DNA of 64,000 bases from Colletes latitarsis. Taxonomy: Eukaryota; Arthropoda; Insecta; Hymenoptera; Colletidae. Below, piece after piece: positions 48,850 through 59,862 of the stretch. A program made the position numbers and the translations under genes. Location: assembly GCF_051014445.1 (NCBI RefSeq), contig NC_135143.1:3472001-3536000 (forward strand), in the 5' to 3' direction. The notes beneath the pieces are model-generated. The model ran no database searches. It was not told the origin of the DNA and was given only the letters and a program-made list of their open reading frames with translations. The stretch's first letter is position 1, and each line of letters opens with the position of its first letter.

Positions 48850-49470
48850 TATTCGGACGTCTGGTACGTTTCAACCAAATAGGATCGAAAGGTAGAATCG
48901 ATGACGGAATTTCTGTTCGCGGGTCGACGGGGCGAAATTTCCCGTCGTGTCGTCGCGCTCCCTGGATAAGAAACTTGACAGAAATTAGATTAGAAATTCT
49001 GGAGAAAGGTGTCTGGGTGATTCTTGTCGGGGCCGTCTGCCCTTCAGCCGGCCGGAATCACCGTGAGAAATTGCCAACTCCGCGATGACTCCGGACGAAC
49101 GTGAGTAGTGTCGCAAAGAATGAAGGACCGGGGAGACAAAAAAATAGAAGAGAAACTCACCGAGGCGCCTTAGAAATTGTTTTACAGCCCGGAAACGCTC
49201 TAGCGGCGCATTCTCGCGACTCGAAACCACTGCTGTTCGCGAAAATTTAACCTCGTGGACGTCATGTTATCGGAATCATGCGTCGAACGACAAATTAAAT
49301 AGCGATCCCGCGGAACCGTCATTATTACGCCGCTGCGGGAATCCCGTTAGTGTCAGCCGTAAACACAATGACAAATTAAATAGCAATTCCGTGGACGCGA
49401 TCGTTGCATCACGTCGCGGATTTGACCGGGTTTATTAATGTCTAGGCAACGGGATTTTCGTCAAAAACAC
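48850..49470. other. GC-rich, CpG-rich island with direct repeat
   Basis: Rich in CpG. GACAAATTAAATAGCGATCCC at about 49289 recurs 82 bp downstream as GACAAATTAAATAGCAATTCC at about 49370, inside GC-rich sequence. An 81-codon minus-strand opening (49230-48985) is unrecognised. Repeated homeobox-like ATTAAAT cores suggest a regulatory element, which is inference. Confidence 0.35.
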
Positions 49471-50400
49471 GCGTAACGCAACCATTTTGCGTACTCAGCC
49501 TGTAACTTGCATCGAATTTCATATTTTTCGACGGAAGATCATCGGAAACTTTTTAATTTTTATTTATTTTTTATAACGTCTTTTGTTGAAAAATATCAGG
49601 TCCCTTTTCATAGAAACTGATTAACTAAATATATATAGACAATATTTAAATATTAAACACAACCACTTTAATTATTCTTTAGATATTACATAGTTTAATA
49701 TAAAATAAATTGCAGTAATGTCGACCATGCGGCTCGAACAAAAGACACGGGAATTCCCGCACTGCTTGTTGCTACGAGATTATAAATGGTTCAACATTTT
49801 TCATTAATTTTTGGAATCGTGGGCCTTAACATACTATACGTAATTAGAAAATTAATAAAATTCTTGTTCAATAGAACAACGATTGTTAACTGAAGTCTGT
49901 TGAAGTTGTTGAGATCTGTGAATTGAGGCAGTGAGACTTTACTTTTTGGAGGTTTATTTAACAATTCCAGAAATTAATATTCACGTTAAACACGTGTGTG
50001 CTTGCTTTGTTCTGACTGTCGATAACTGATTATGATTAGATGTCACTGAATGTTGTGGTAATTTACCTTAACGATATAAATATACAAATAAATTATCGAT
50101 TATTTTACAATGTTAATACTCTACTAAAAATTTCATTTGTCCTCTATACGTATATAGACGTACATTTTTTTACTGTGCGGTAAAGATGACAAATAAAGTA
50201 AATAGTTATTTATAAATCAGATCGATTCGATTCAGCGAGAAAAACAATTAATCGACGATAAACTGACAACAAAATAGCTGAAAACGAGTTCGTAAATAAA
50301 GGTTGTTTTTCGCAATTGCATAGAAAGAAATTCTCCTCCGTCGAAAAGCGTTATTTCTTTTCCGAACGCGTGTGAAGTACAACTTTTTTTCACAATGTCG
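49471..50400. other. AT-rich stretch, no features seen
   Basis: AT-rich DNA with no recognised repeats or frames. Confidence 0.4.
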
Positions 50401-51010
50401 AGGAAGTCACATTCTAAATCAGCTCGTTACTCGCGACGAATTCGATGGAAAATAAACGCTCGGTAAATACCAATCGTATAAAGGCCAGCTGCCACACTGT
50501 TACATAGTAATAGCTTTATAGGATTAGCCAAACAGACCGAGTGCACGATTACGCCGCAGAGAATCACTTTAAAACGCCGCGTCAGGGGATCGTGTCAAAG
50601 GTCCTATCTAATTTCCCTCGTCAAACGAGGCGTCATTACGCCATAGAATAGCAGGTCGAATCCGACTCGTTCAGAAGGGACAAATGGATCGAGCACGAAG
50701 ATTGACGCTCGTCGGGCCAGTTAATTATGCGCTGCGTCGCTTTTATATACTAATTACGATACCGTTCGAAGCGTATCTTTGCTCTCGGTGTCTCTCCCCT
50801 GGCGTCATTACATTACCGTTCGGGACTAGTTTCGAAGGGCACATTGTAAGATACATCCGTTAATTGCATTAATGCCTGGAGATAGAGGAAGCTTTGTCAG
50901 CGGCGAACAATAGCGCGACAGTCGCTAAGAAGTTGTCTTTTCTTTCCTTATCTCTTACGATTTCTCACGATTATTTCGCGAGTGCATGGGATGTCTGCCG
51001 TAACGACCGC
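50401..51010. promoter_or_regulatory. CpG-containing island with many ATTA cores, possible enhancer
   Basis: GC-rich sequence interspersed with TAATTA/ATTAAT cores (for example CCAGTTAATTATGCG near 50719, CTAATTACGATACCG near 50750, CGTTAATTGCATTAATGCC near 50858). A CGTATAAAGGC motif lies at about 50475. No reading frame is sustained. This mix of GC-rich context and homeodomain-type cores is typical of conserved insect enhancers; function is inferred only. Confidence 0.3.
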
Positions 51011-51685
51011 TATGATTCTTCAGACTCTTTCGATGATCCATTAAAAAATGAACAGAAATTAGTCGGTACTTAATTCTTAAAAAGAACATTTAATTTGTAG
51101 GTACATTAATTAGATTGTGGATCCAGTGGACGTCATTGCTCCTTGTAATCCCACATTGTTTATAAACATTATTTTTCGTTAAAAGGTATTCAAAACGACT
51201 GACTTTAGAGAAATTTGTACAGGAGAAATTTCCATTAAAAATCACAATTTTTATTTTGTAATATTTTGTAAAAAACAGGTAGAAAACATTTATATTTTAA
51301 TTGCGAATGAATAATAAAAAACTGCTTGTAACATCCATTCTGTTAATTGTCTGTTATTTATTACTAATTCTGTATTTGACTGTAAAAAAAATATTTATAA
51401 ATATCAACTTATTTGTTTGCCTGTATGACATGGTGCAGAGTGTTGCTCAAAAATGTAATTAAGCCCGTTAATGTTTAAAAAGAAACAAAATAAAAACAAA
51501 TTTCGTAAATAGAAATACTACAGCGTAATAAAAATATTTGGGGAAAATAAAAGTTGAAAGAATTCATAAAAAACAAAACTACGTAAATAGAAGTAACACA
51601 GTATAATAAACAACATTTGGTAAAAATAAATGAATAAAGTTATAAGAAACAATTTTCTTTTCATTTATAGTAAATCGCCATTATA
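51011..51685. other. AT-rich spacer
   Basis: AT-rich, no recognised features. Confidence 0.4.
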
Positions 51686-51690
51686 GTATA

Positions 51691-52095
51691 CAGGATTTTC
51701 GGCCACCCCTGGGAAAAATTTTGACGGGAGATTCTAGAGACCAAAATAAGACAAAAGTCAAGAATACCAATTTGTTGATGGAGGCTTCGTTAAAAAGTTA
51801 TTAACGTTTAAAGTTCCGCCTGTAGAACGGCAATCTGCGTACAGCTGCGTACGCGTGATAGTGATTCTCACTCAGCATGAGAAACTCTACTTACTGACTT
51901 ATCGACAGCCTTAGAGTTTCCTGAGTGAGAACCACTAGCAGCTATTGGCAGATTACCGTTCTACAGGCGGAAATTTAAACGTTAATAACTTTGTAACGAA
52001 ACCTCAATCAACAAATTGCTATTCTTCATTTTCGTCTTATTTTGGCCTCTAGAATCTTCCATTAAAATTTTTCCCAGGAACAGCCGAACGCCCTG
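51691..52095. mobile_element. CAGGGTGTTCGGCC-family foldback, second copy of the core subtype
   Basis: Ends CAGGATTTTCGGCCACCCCT and the inverse of CAGGGCGTTCGGCT, flanked by TA. The palindromic interior (GCGTACAGCTGCGTACGC, TTCTCACTCAGCATGAGAAAC) matches that of 43049-43463 in the same orientation, so the two form one subfamily. Confidence 0.9.
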
Positions 52096-52249
52096 TATAT
52101 GACTATGAGTAAGAGTAACAGTGTATATTTCTGTTCAAGTCCCCATTGCTTTATCAGTTATCTATAAAAATATGCATTAATGCATATAATCATCCGCAGT
52201 CTATTAATAAAGTATTATCAAGGGGAATGTAACTAATATAGTAAATAAA

Positions 52250-53050
52250 TTTGGGCGGGGAACCGTATGGTTAATTCGAACATGTATTCGACGTGCCTTG
52301 AGGCGGATCTCTCAGAATGTCCTGGTGTGCTTGTCATTTTCCGCGGGGGTTAAATCGTTAATGTTGGCGCAACGCGATCCATCGCGAGGCCCGCGCGTAT
52401 CGATCGCGTCCTGTCCGCGTGGGGTTCGAGGAGCACGCGAGAAGCCCTGAAACGGATGCACGATTAGGCCAGGTACGCGAAACGTTGCGCAAGATGATCC
52501 CCGCCGGTTTGTGTTATCAGGATACGCCGATCGGCCACGATGTTCCGATTACAATCCTGTTCGCGTACACTTCGACCGTGTAACGATCCCTGAAGAGCAT
52601 GGGAACCGGTAACGGTACCCGTTGTTTTCCGGGAATCGGGTCGCATTTCTCGAGACCGTTCCCTCTGTGGCTCCTCCTCCTCCCTCCCCTGTCCTTATGC
52701 CTTTTTATTTTCTCTGATCTTTTTTTCGGTCGATGTTACGGCGACGAAGTCCTATGATCACGATGCCGCTTCGACGCGAGGGAAGCGAAATACCGTTGCG
52801 CTTCCTGTAATTTCCTCCGCGAAACGGGCGTACCTCGATGATCCGCGCCGCATCTCCTCGCCAAGCGTCGACGAAACAGGAAATTTCGGGGAAACGGAGA
52901 CGCGTCCAGAGAAAGGTTCTTGGGAAATGTTTTGAGAAACGCCAACATCGATTCTGGAAAGATCGGTCCGCCTTGCTTGAGAGGTTACGATTTTTATTCT
53001 CGCATGTTTTAGGGTATTGGACAGTTTTCAATATCTTTGAAAAACACAAA
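52250..53050. other. GC-rich, CpG-rich island
   Basis: The strongest run of CpG in this part of the window. Openings on both strands (minus 53049-52705, plus 52838-53071) stay open for up to 115 codons but are unrecognised. It ends just left of the CAGGG copy at 53077. Confidence 0.35.
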
Positions 53051-53076
53051 GGAGTTATACGTTTAAGGTGACTATA

Positions 53077-54260
53077 CAGGGTGTTCGGCCACCCCTGGGA
53101 AAAATTTTAATAGAGGATCCTAGAGGCCAAAATAAGACGCAAATTAAGAATACTAATTTGTTGATGGAGGCTTCGTTAAAAAGTTATTAACAATTAAATT
53201 CAAAAATTTAAAATCGTTCTGGAAAAATTATTTTCGGTTGCGGGGGTCAATTACAATTATTTTTGGTGAATACACATACTTTCGAAATCCTACTCACTTT
53301 CGAGAAAAAAATTCGAGTAAGTGTTGAAAATTTTGGGAGAAAAAAAAGACTTTCGAATCGTCTTGGAAAAATTATTTTTAGTTGCAGGGGTCAATTGCAA
53401 GCATTTTTGGTCAACAGACATACCCCCGAAATCCTACTCAGTTTCGAGAAAAAAATTCCTTACCGAAAATATAATTTCTGACCAGAAATGTCTGCCTGAA
53501 TTTTCATGCGAATCTTTAAAACGTCATAACTTCTGAACGGATTGGACGATTTTGATGTTTAAAAAAGCAAATCACGCGTATTTTGATGGAGAATATATAC
53601 AAATCGCAAAAATATTCGAAAAGTTGGTCCTTGTCCCCGCAAAATGAGAAAAACCCCATAAAAATGGTCCAATTTTCAAAGAGCTATAACCCCTACAATT
53701 GTGAATATATTTCAATGAAACTTTTTTCTGAAGTAGAGCTCATGGGTACCTACAAAAAAGTATTAGACAACTTTTCTGTAGAGCGTCAAACAAAATTACT
53801 AAAAATGCAAAAGGAATTTTTAAGAAAAATCGACAGGGGGTAGGTGTCTAAATTTTTCGACGAAAAAAAAAAATTTCAAATCGTTCTAAAAAAATTATTT
53901 TCTGTTGCGAGGGTCAATTACAATCATTTTTGGTCAATAGACATACCATCGAAATCCTACCCACTTTATAGAAAAAAATTCGAGCAGGTGTAAAATTTTT
54001 CGACGGAAAAAAAAAATTTCAAATCGTTTTGGAAAAATTATTTTCGGTTGCGGGGGTCAATTACAATCATTTTTGGTGAATAGACATACCCCGGAAATCT
54101 TGTGCATTTTCGAGAAAAAAATTCAGTACTGTCGGAACTTTAAACGTTAATAACTGTTTAACAAAGCCTTCATCAACAAATTCGTATTCTTGATTTTCGT
54201 CTTATTTTGGCCTCTAGAATCCTCCATTAAAATTTTTCCCAGGGATGGCCGAACACCCTG
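53077..54260. mobile_element. CAGGGTGTTCGGCC-family element, long copy (1184 bp)
   Basis: Complete copy with CAGGGTGTTCGGCCACCCCT and the inverse, flanked by TA. It is the reverse complement of 47074-48257, with the same length. Plus-strand openings at 53321-53536 and 53583-53843 correspond to minus-strand ones in the other copy; the 86-residue one is identical in both. They resemble no transposase. Confidence 0.93.
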
Positions 54261-54990
54261 TATAGGATAAAATTACTCGAGCGTAAATAAAATGTTTTTT
54301 GCAGTTTCTACTATCGATTTCATAAGAAAATATGTTGGAGTGATGCGTGCAAAGGGTAACCGACTTTGGCTCATTTTTGACTCGACTTTCTTAGACATAG
54401 ACTTTGAATTATTTATAACACTAGTTTAAATGTAAATATTTTCCTACAATTTTATTATGTTACATCTCTATATATTTCGTCATGAAATTCTACCACAAAA
54501 TATATCGTCTTTTCCTATTCTATTATATTTTTTTATTCAGTTACGTATTACAATTACAGATTACACATTTACACATTTACAAATATGGCGAAGAAAAGTA
54601 AATATACATCTAATGTATTGTAAATATAGTTACCTGTGTCATACTTTCTGTATACTATTCGAAGTCATCTGCAGTTCGTCATTAGCCATCAATATGTCAG
54701 CATAATGTAAACGTACCGTTTTAACTCAATGGGGGATTGAAAAATCAACTGTTTGTAATATGAAAGGACAGAGATGTGAAACTAGGAGTTATACTAAATC
54801 CAACTAGAAACGAGAAAACATAAAATCTGCTAAGAATGGAATTTTTGACATGAATGTGTATGAGTGGTTTTGTGACAAACAAAATGAAATACAACACGTG
54901 AAAAATTTAAAAGAACATTCTAGTTTCAAAGTAATCTCAAGTTAGTTAGTAAAATTAAAATCATGTAACATTCATGGACTCAATATACAT
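54261..54990. other. AT-rich spacer
   Basis: AT-rich DNA between two elements. No features seen. Confidence 0.4.
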
Positions 54991-54991
54991 G

Positions 54992-55589
54992 CAGGGTGGG
55001 CTGAAATTCGTAGTACAACCGAGCAGGGGCTGATTCTACGTGAAAAAATGAGTGGCTTCGTTTTCGAGAAAATCGACATTATAATTTATTTATCTTTGTG
55101 ACCAATTTGTCGTCCATTCTTCTACCGTTGTTGTTTCTGACGGTGATAGTATTTACAAACATTAACAATGACGGAGATATTCGGTTTACTACATAGTTCG
55201 GTTTACGATAGAAGTCATAGTTTATTTAGATATTATTAATTCGTCGAGCAAACTTGTATATACACCAAGGAGGAGAACATTTTTAACAATACTTACAATA
55301 GCGTATTGTAGTATTGAAATAGAAAGTAGTTATAAGGAATACAAAATTAGGAACAGTATGAACACTTTGTACTGCTAAAAATAATGTTTGTAAACACTAT
55401 CTCTGACGGAGACAACTGCGATAGAAAAATATTCGATAGCTAAATCGTTCACAAAGATGAACAAACTATAAAGTAGATTTTCTCGAAGACGGAGCCCCGG
55501 ATAAAAAAATATTATACTAACTTTTTTTCTTATTTTTTCACGTAGAATCACTCTCTACATGATTGTACTACGAATTCCGGCCCACTCTG
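54992..55589. mobile_element. 598 bp miniature element with about 190 bp terminal inverted repeats
   Basis: Ends CAGGGTGGGCTGAAATTCG and the inverse of CAGAGTGGGCCGGAATTCG. Long inverted arms at about 54992-55175 and 55393-55589 share GTAGTACAA, TGATTCTACGTGAAAAAAT, TTTTCGAGAAAATC and TTTACAAACATT. TA follows the right end; the left TA seems mutated. The interior encodes nothing. A different family from the CAGGGTGTTCGGCC elements. Confidence 0.85.
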
Positions 55590-58380
55590 TATATCTCCTA
55601 CTGACAATTTAAAAATAGAATTTATCGAGTTATTAACGAAACAAAATTATTAATTAGCTAATACACATATATAATACAGATGATACTGGCCTATTGCAAA
55701 ATTATTTAAATCTACTCGGATAAGTTATTAATCATTTTATTTTTTACATAACATTTTATTGATTTAACAGCTAAACAGAAATTTGAAATATCATAGTCAG
55801 AAACGGGAAAAATTTTATTGAAATAATACGTAACGAACAAAACCAACGTATAGTAATTTATTTTTGGCGGTTATTACATTGAACAGTTAAATCTTTAGTT
55901 GTTCAAATTTTTATAATTCAAGTTTCATATTTTTATGAATCTGAATTTAATTTAAAATTTGTCCATAATTTTGTACTTTTAAAATGTTCCTTCGTTTGGT
56001 ACTATGTACTTTTTCTTTATAATTACTTCCAATGTTGTATTACATATGAAAAGCAGCATACAGCCCCATTATCGAAACGTTGTGAATACAAAATTAAATT
56101 AATTTTACAGTTTGCTCGATAAAATCAATAAATATAGAATTACCCTTCAAATTTGTTTTGCACATTTGCGCGAATAAAGAAAACAGAACCTTGTTTAATA
56201 TTTCCGATAATATACTCCATTCGTAAAATCTACTAATTGGCAAACGCAATATATAAAAAAATGCGAGCAAACATTCAGTTTTTAATTAACGATTTCATCA
56301 CATACACATAATTTGAAAGTTTTTTCAAATATAAATATTTATTAATATTTATGTGCAATTATTCATAAACCATAATTAATAATCCTTCCATTGCTGAAAT
56401 ACATGTCAAAAGAAATCAAACGCAAACTAAGTGAATTTTTTAATACTTCCTATTAATATTTTCAATTTACTTAAAAAGATAACAAAATAAAGATATAATT
56501 TTCAACTATCGAATTTATGATTAATAACTATAAAATGTTAAGAAAACGTAAATCTTATTAATCTAAGCTTTATTATTTATTATCATCCCTTGATAATTGA
56601 AGCAGAAACATTTTCGACCATATATTACAAAATTAACAATGAGTACGATGGTGAACATTTTACTTAATATTTTCTGAGACATTCTCATTCCCTAGATGTA
56701 TTGTTTTTACCTTTTTTCACAAAGGAAACATACGATTAGAGCGAAATAAATAAATAAATCATCAAGTTTAAATTACTAACGTCCAATCATTTCAATAATA
56801 AATTGCTTTGCACCGTCAGGTTTATGCAAAACTATCGAAATTTTCTTTAATATTAAATTTTCCACCTATTGCCCAAGTTATGCCTTAAACAGAAAGTAAA
56901 GCATCGACATATGAATAATTTAATTGAAATGTCTGGGATTAAGTAAGAGTCTTGACTCTAGAGTTACCTTTTGCCTTTAATTATTCATTTACTTTATTAC
57001 ATTACAAATGCAACGTTAATGGAGTAAATATTTTAATCAAATTCCTTGATTTACTATAGTTTTGAATTTTTGTCTTGGTTATTTTATTATTGGAGATATT
57101 AGCGACTGAAATAAATATTTTAATTGATCATAATATCCGGCTTAAATGAAAGCCCGTAATTTATTTTAGTATTCAATTTTTGTCTGAATTAACTCGTCGA
57201 GAAATTGTTGAAAAGGTAATCGTAAACGGAATAAAAACTTTTAATTAAATTTCATTTCTGCTTTAAATTGAAACATAGAATTGATTTCATTATTATTGTC
57301 TCGTACTGATTGATGTATCGAAAAAATAGATATGAAAGTAACAACGAACGGGATAAATATTTCAATCAAATTTAATATTTCACTTGGGTGATATTCTACA
57401 ATACATTATTTTTTCTTAAACTTTTTATTTGCTGTCCGAGCCACTTGATCGAAATCGATTAATTTCACATGAATGAAATAATTATTATTATAGTATTTCA
57501 TACGTATTAATGTACTAGTTTAACTTGAGTACGATGATTATAAATTTATTATTATTATTTCACTGATAATGCATTCCCTTTCAATTTTATTATTACTTCG
57601 TAGGTTCTTTTTCTTTTTGAATTAAGAATATCACTTTCATTATTCTTTCCTAGTACTGTATGAAATTTTTTGCTAAATTACTATTAGTTATTAAAAGAAA
57701 ACTGTACAGATTTGTCAAATGAAAAAAGAAGGAGTAATCTTATAGAAATTTAACTGTGTATTATATGTTATTATTATATGTTTTTGGTATAAAAATTTTC
57801 AACGATGACTTGAATATTAATTTGAAGAACAGGACCAATTTTCAACAAAATATGATACTTTGAAATTGATCGTGTGAAAATTAATTAAAAGTAATGTTGC
57901 GACAAATTAATTTTAAAGCGTTATCTCTTCTTCGTTTTTATTTTTGGCAATCAAAATCGACGCAACACTGTCGTTATATGATAAATAATAATTAAAAGAA
58001 AGCTGTAAATATTTGTCAGATGAAAAAAGAAGGTATAACCTTGTAGAATATTGATAACAATCTCACACATCTACTTCACAGACCAATTTTCAACAAAATA
58101 CGATACTTTGAAATAAACCACATAAAAATTAATTGAAGTTACCGATGCGTCGAATAAAGCATCTTTTTTTTTCTATTTTCGCTACTTTAAATTATTTATT
58201 AGAAGTGATACAATCGTATATTATTATTAATAATTAAGAGAAAGCTGTACACATTTACCAAATGAAAATAGAACAGATAACCTCGTAGAAATTCAACTTT
58301 GTATATTTCCTAATTTTCGGTAAAAAAATTCCCCAACGATGACCCAATTATTATCCCGAAAGGCGGGAAAACCAGTTTGA
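55590..58380. other. Long AT-rich stretch
   Basis: Very AT-rich. Between 57700 and 58330 related phrases recur: AGAAA(A/G)CTGTA...ATTTGTCA(A/G)ATGAAAAAAGAAGG at about 57698 and 58000, a looser form at 58241, and CCAATTTTCAACAAAATA(T/C)GATACTTTGAAAT at about 57834 and 58082. This suggests a diverged tandem arrangement of about 250-300 bp. No gene was found. Confidence 0.45.
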
Positions 58381-58968
58381 ACGTTTAATCGTGAAAAATG
58401 TCCCCAAATTGGTCGCGACGGTAACGTGCTCTCAAGACCTTAATAACTCCCTCAAGTCAAGAGAATCAGCTTCTCGAGAGAACAGTAGGAGGCGCGTCCA
58501 ACTTGAATGCAACAAGAAAAAAATCACGGTTTTCTTAATCGGCGAGAAAAGCTTTCGCCCGTTAGGAAAAGCTCTTCATTAAAGGGACGGCGTCCCGTGG
58601 AAGAGTACCGTCTATTTCGCCGCGACTTTTGTCGAGGTTTATTCGATAAGTGGCGTTCACCGAGACGAAGGCGGGAGAGGGGGTGTATATAGGCACCGCG
58701 CCCTTTTCGAGGACCTCGAAAGCGAGGGATTTTTAATGTCTCGACGAGACGAAAGGAAACCGTGGCCGGATATATCTATATCGGTTCCGTGGACTCGAGA
58801 GAACCGAACCAGGAGAGAGGCAACGAGGGTCGCTCGGGTGGGGCTAGAGCGAAGTAGACTCGGAAAAGGGGGTGTGGAGTGTGTAAGTACGCCCCTTTAC
58901 GTCTGGTCTAGGGATAAAAAGCCAAGCCTGCCAAACTTTCCGGCACTCGAGAGAGGCAGCCCTCTGGG

Positions 58969-58999
<31 letters not shown>

Positions 59000-59215
59000 G
59001 TACCTTGCTGCATTTACACCGAAACGTTTCTCTCCCTCCTTTATGTTTCACGCAGGCCCCCGCCGCCCTAAGGAATTCCAGTGATCTTCTGGATCGACCG
59101 GGAACTAAAGATTCCGGCGTTGAAACCCTCCGGGGAAAATCGGTTGTGTATACCTTCTGAAACGATAACGATTTGCAACCCGAACGGTGCACCCTGGAGC
59201 ATCTGGACCAATCTA
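58381..59215. promoter_or_regulatory. GC-rich, CpG-rich island with TATA-like motif
   Basis: A sharply bounded GC-rich island. GTGTATATAGGCACCGCG (TATATA at 58686-58691) resembles a TATA core promoter reading rightward. Frames downstream (58736-59071) include a serine run made by the TCG repeat and match nothing known. A promoter or 5-prime exon is possible but unproven. Confidence 0.25.
58969..58999. repeat. TCG trinucleotide microsatellite
   Basis: About ten uninterrupted GTC/TCG units within the island. Confidence 0.92.
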
Positions 59216-59322
59216 GCTGGTTAAAGTTACTTCATTTCTCTAATTAGTTCGTAATGCGATTTATGGTGTTCTGAGACATCGAGAAGAATCGTTTGAAAAA
59301 TCTTTATTTTGTTTTTTATGGA

Positions 59323-59862
59323 CCATTCAATTATTTTAAACATCGTAAACTTACAGAAACTGCGACTAATTACTTGCACCCAAATATTCGTTTAAATTTT
59401 TATTTTTATTTCACAATCTTAATTGAATTATTTTTAGTTACTTTGAACATTGTAAGCTTACAGAGAACTGCTATTAGTTCAAATTTACTCGCAGCCAAAT
59501 TTTCGCTTAAATTTAAATTTATATTCTTAGAATTTTCATTGAATTATTTTTCATTATTTTAAACATCGTAAATTTACAAAGAATTGAGATTAATTCCAAT
59601 TTACTTGCACCCAAATATTCGTTTGAATTTGAATTTTTATTTCACAATCTTAATTGAATTATTTTTAGTTACTTTGAACATTGTAAGCTTACAGAGAACT
59701 GCGATTAGTTCAAATTTACTCGCATCCAAATTTTCGCTTAAATTTAAATTTACATTTTTAGAATTTTCATTGAATTATTTTTCATTATTTTAAACATGGT
59801 AAATTTATAGAAACTGCGACCAATTCAAATTTACTCGCATCGAAATATTCGTTTAAATATGA
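59323..59862. repeat. Tandem array with 115 bp monomers in 230 bp dimers
   Basis: The motif (A/G)AACAT(C/T)GTAA(A/G)(C/T)TTA(C)A starts monomers at 59338, 59445, 59561, 59675 and 59792. Alternate monomers are closer to each other than to neighbours: 59445 and 59675 share TTTGAACATTGTAAGCTTAC. This gives a dimer period of about 230 bp. 230 is not a multiple of three, so the similar openings seen in each unit are not one coding repeat. Confidence 0.9.

Noticed and set aside
59293..59793. Two similar plus-strand openings suggesting a repeated membrane protein
   Set aside because: They are products of the 230 bp tandem dimer, whose period is not a multiple of three.
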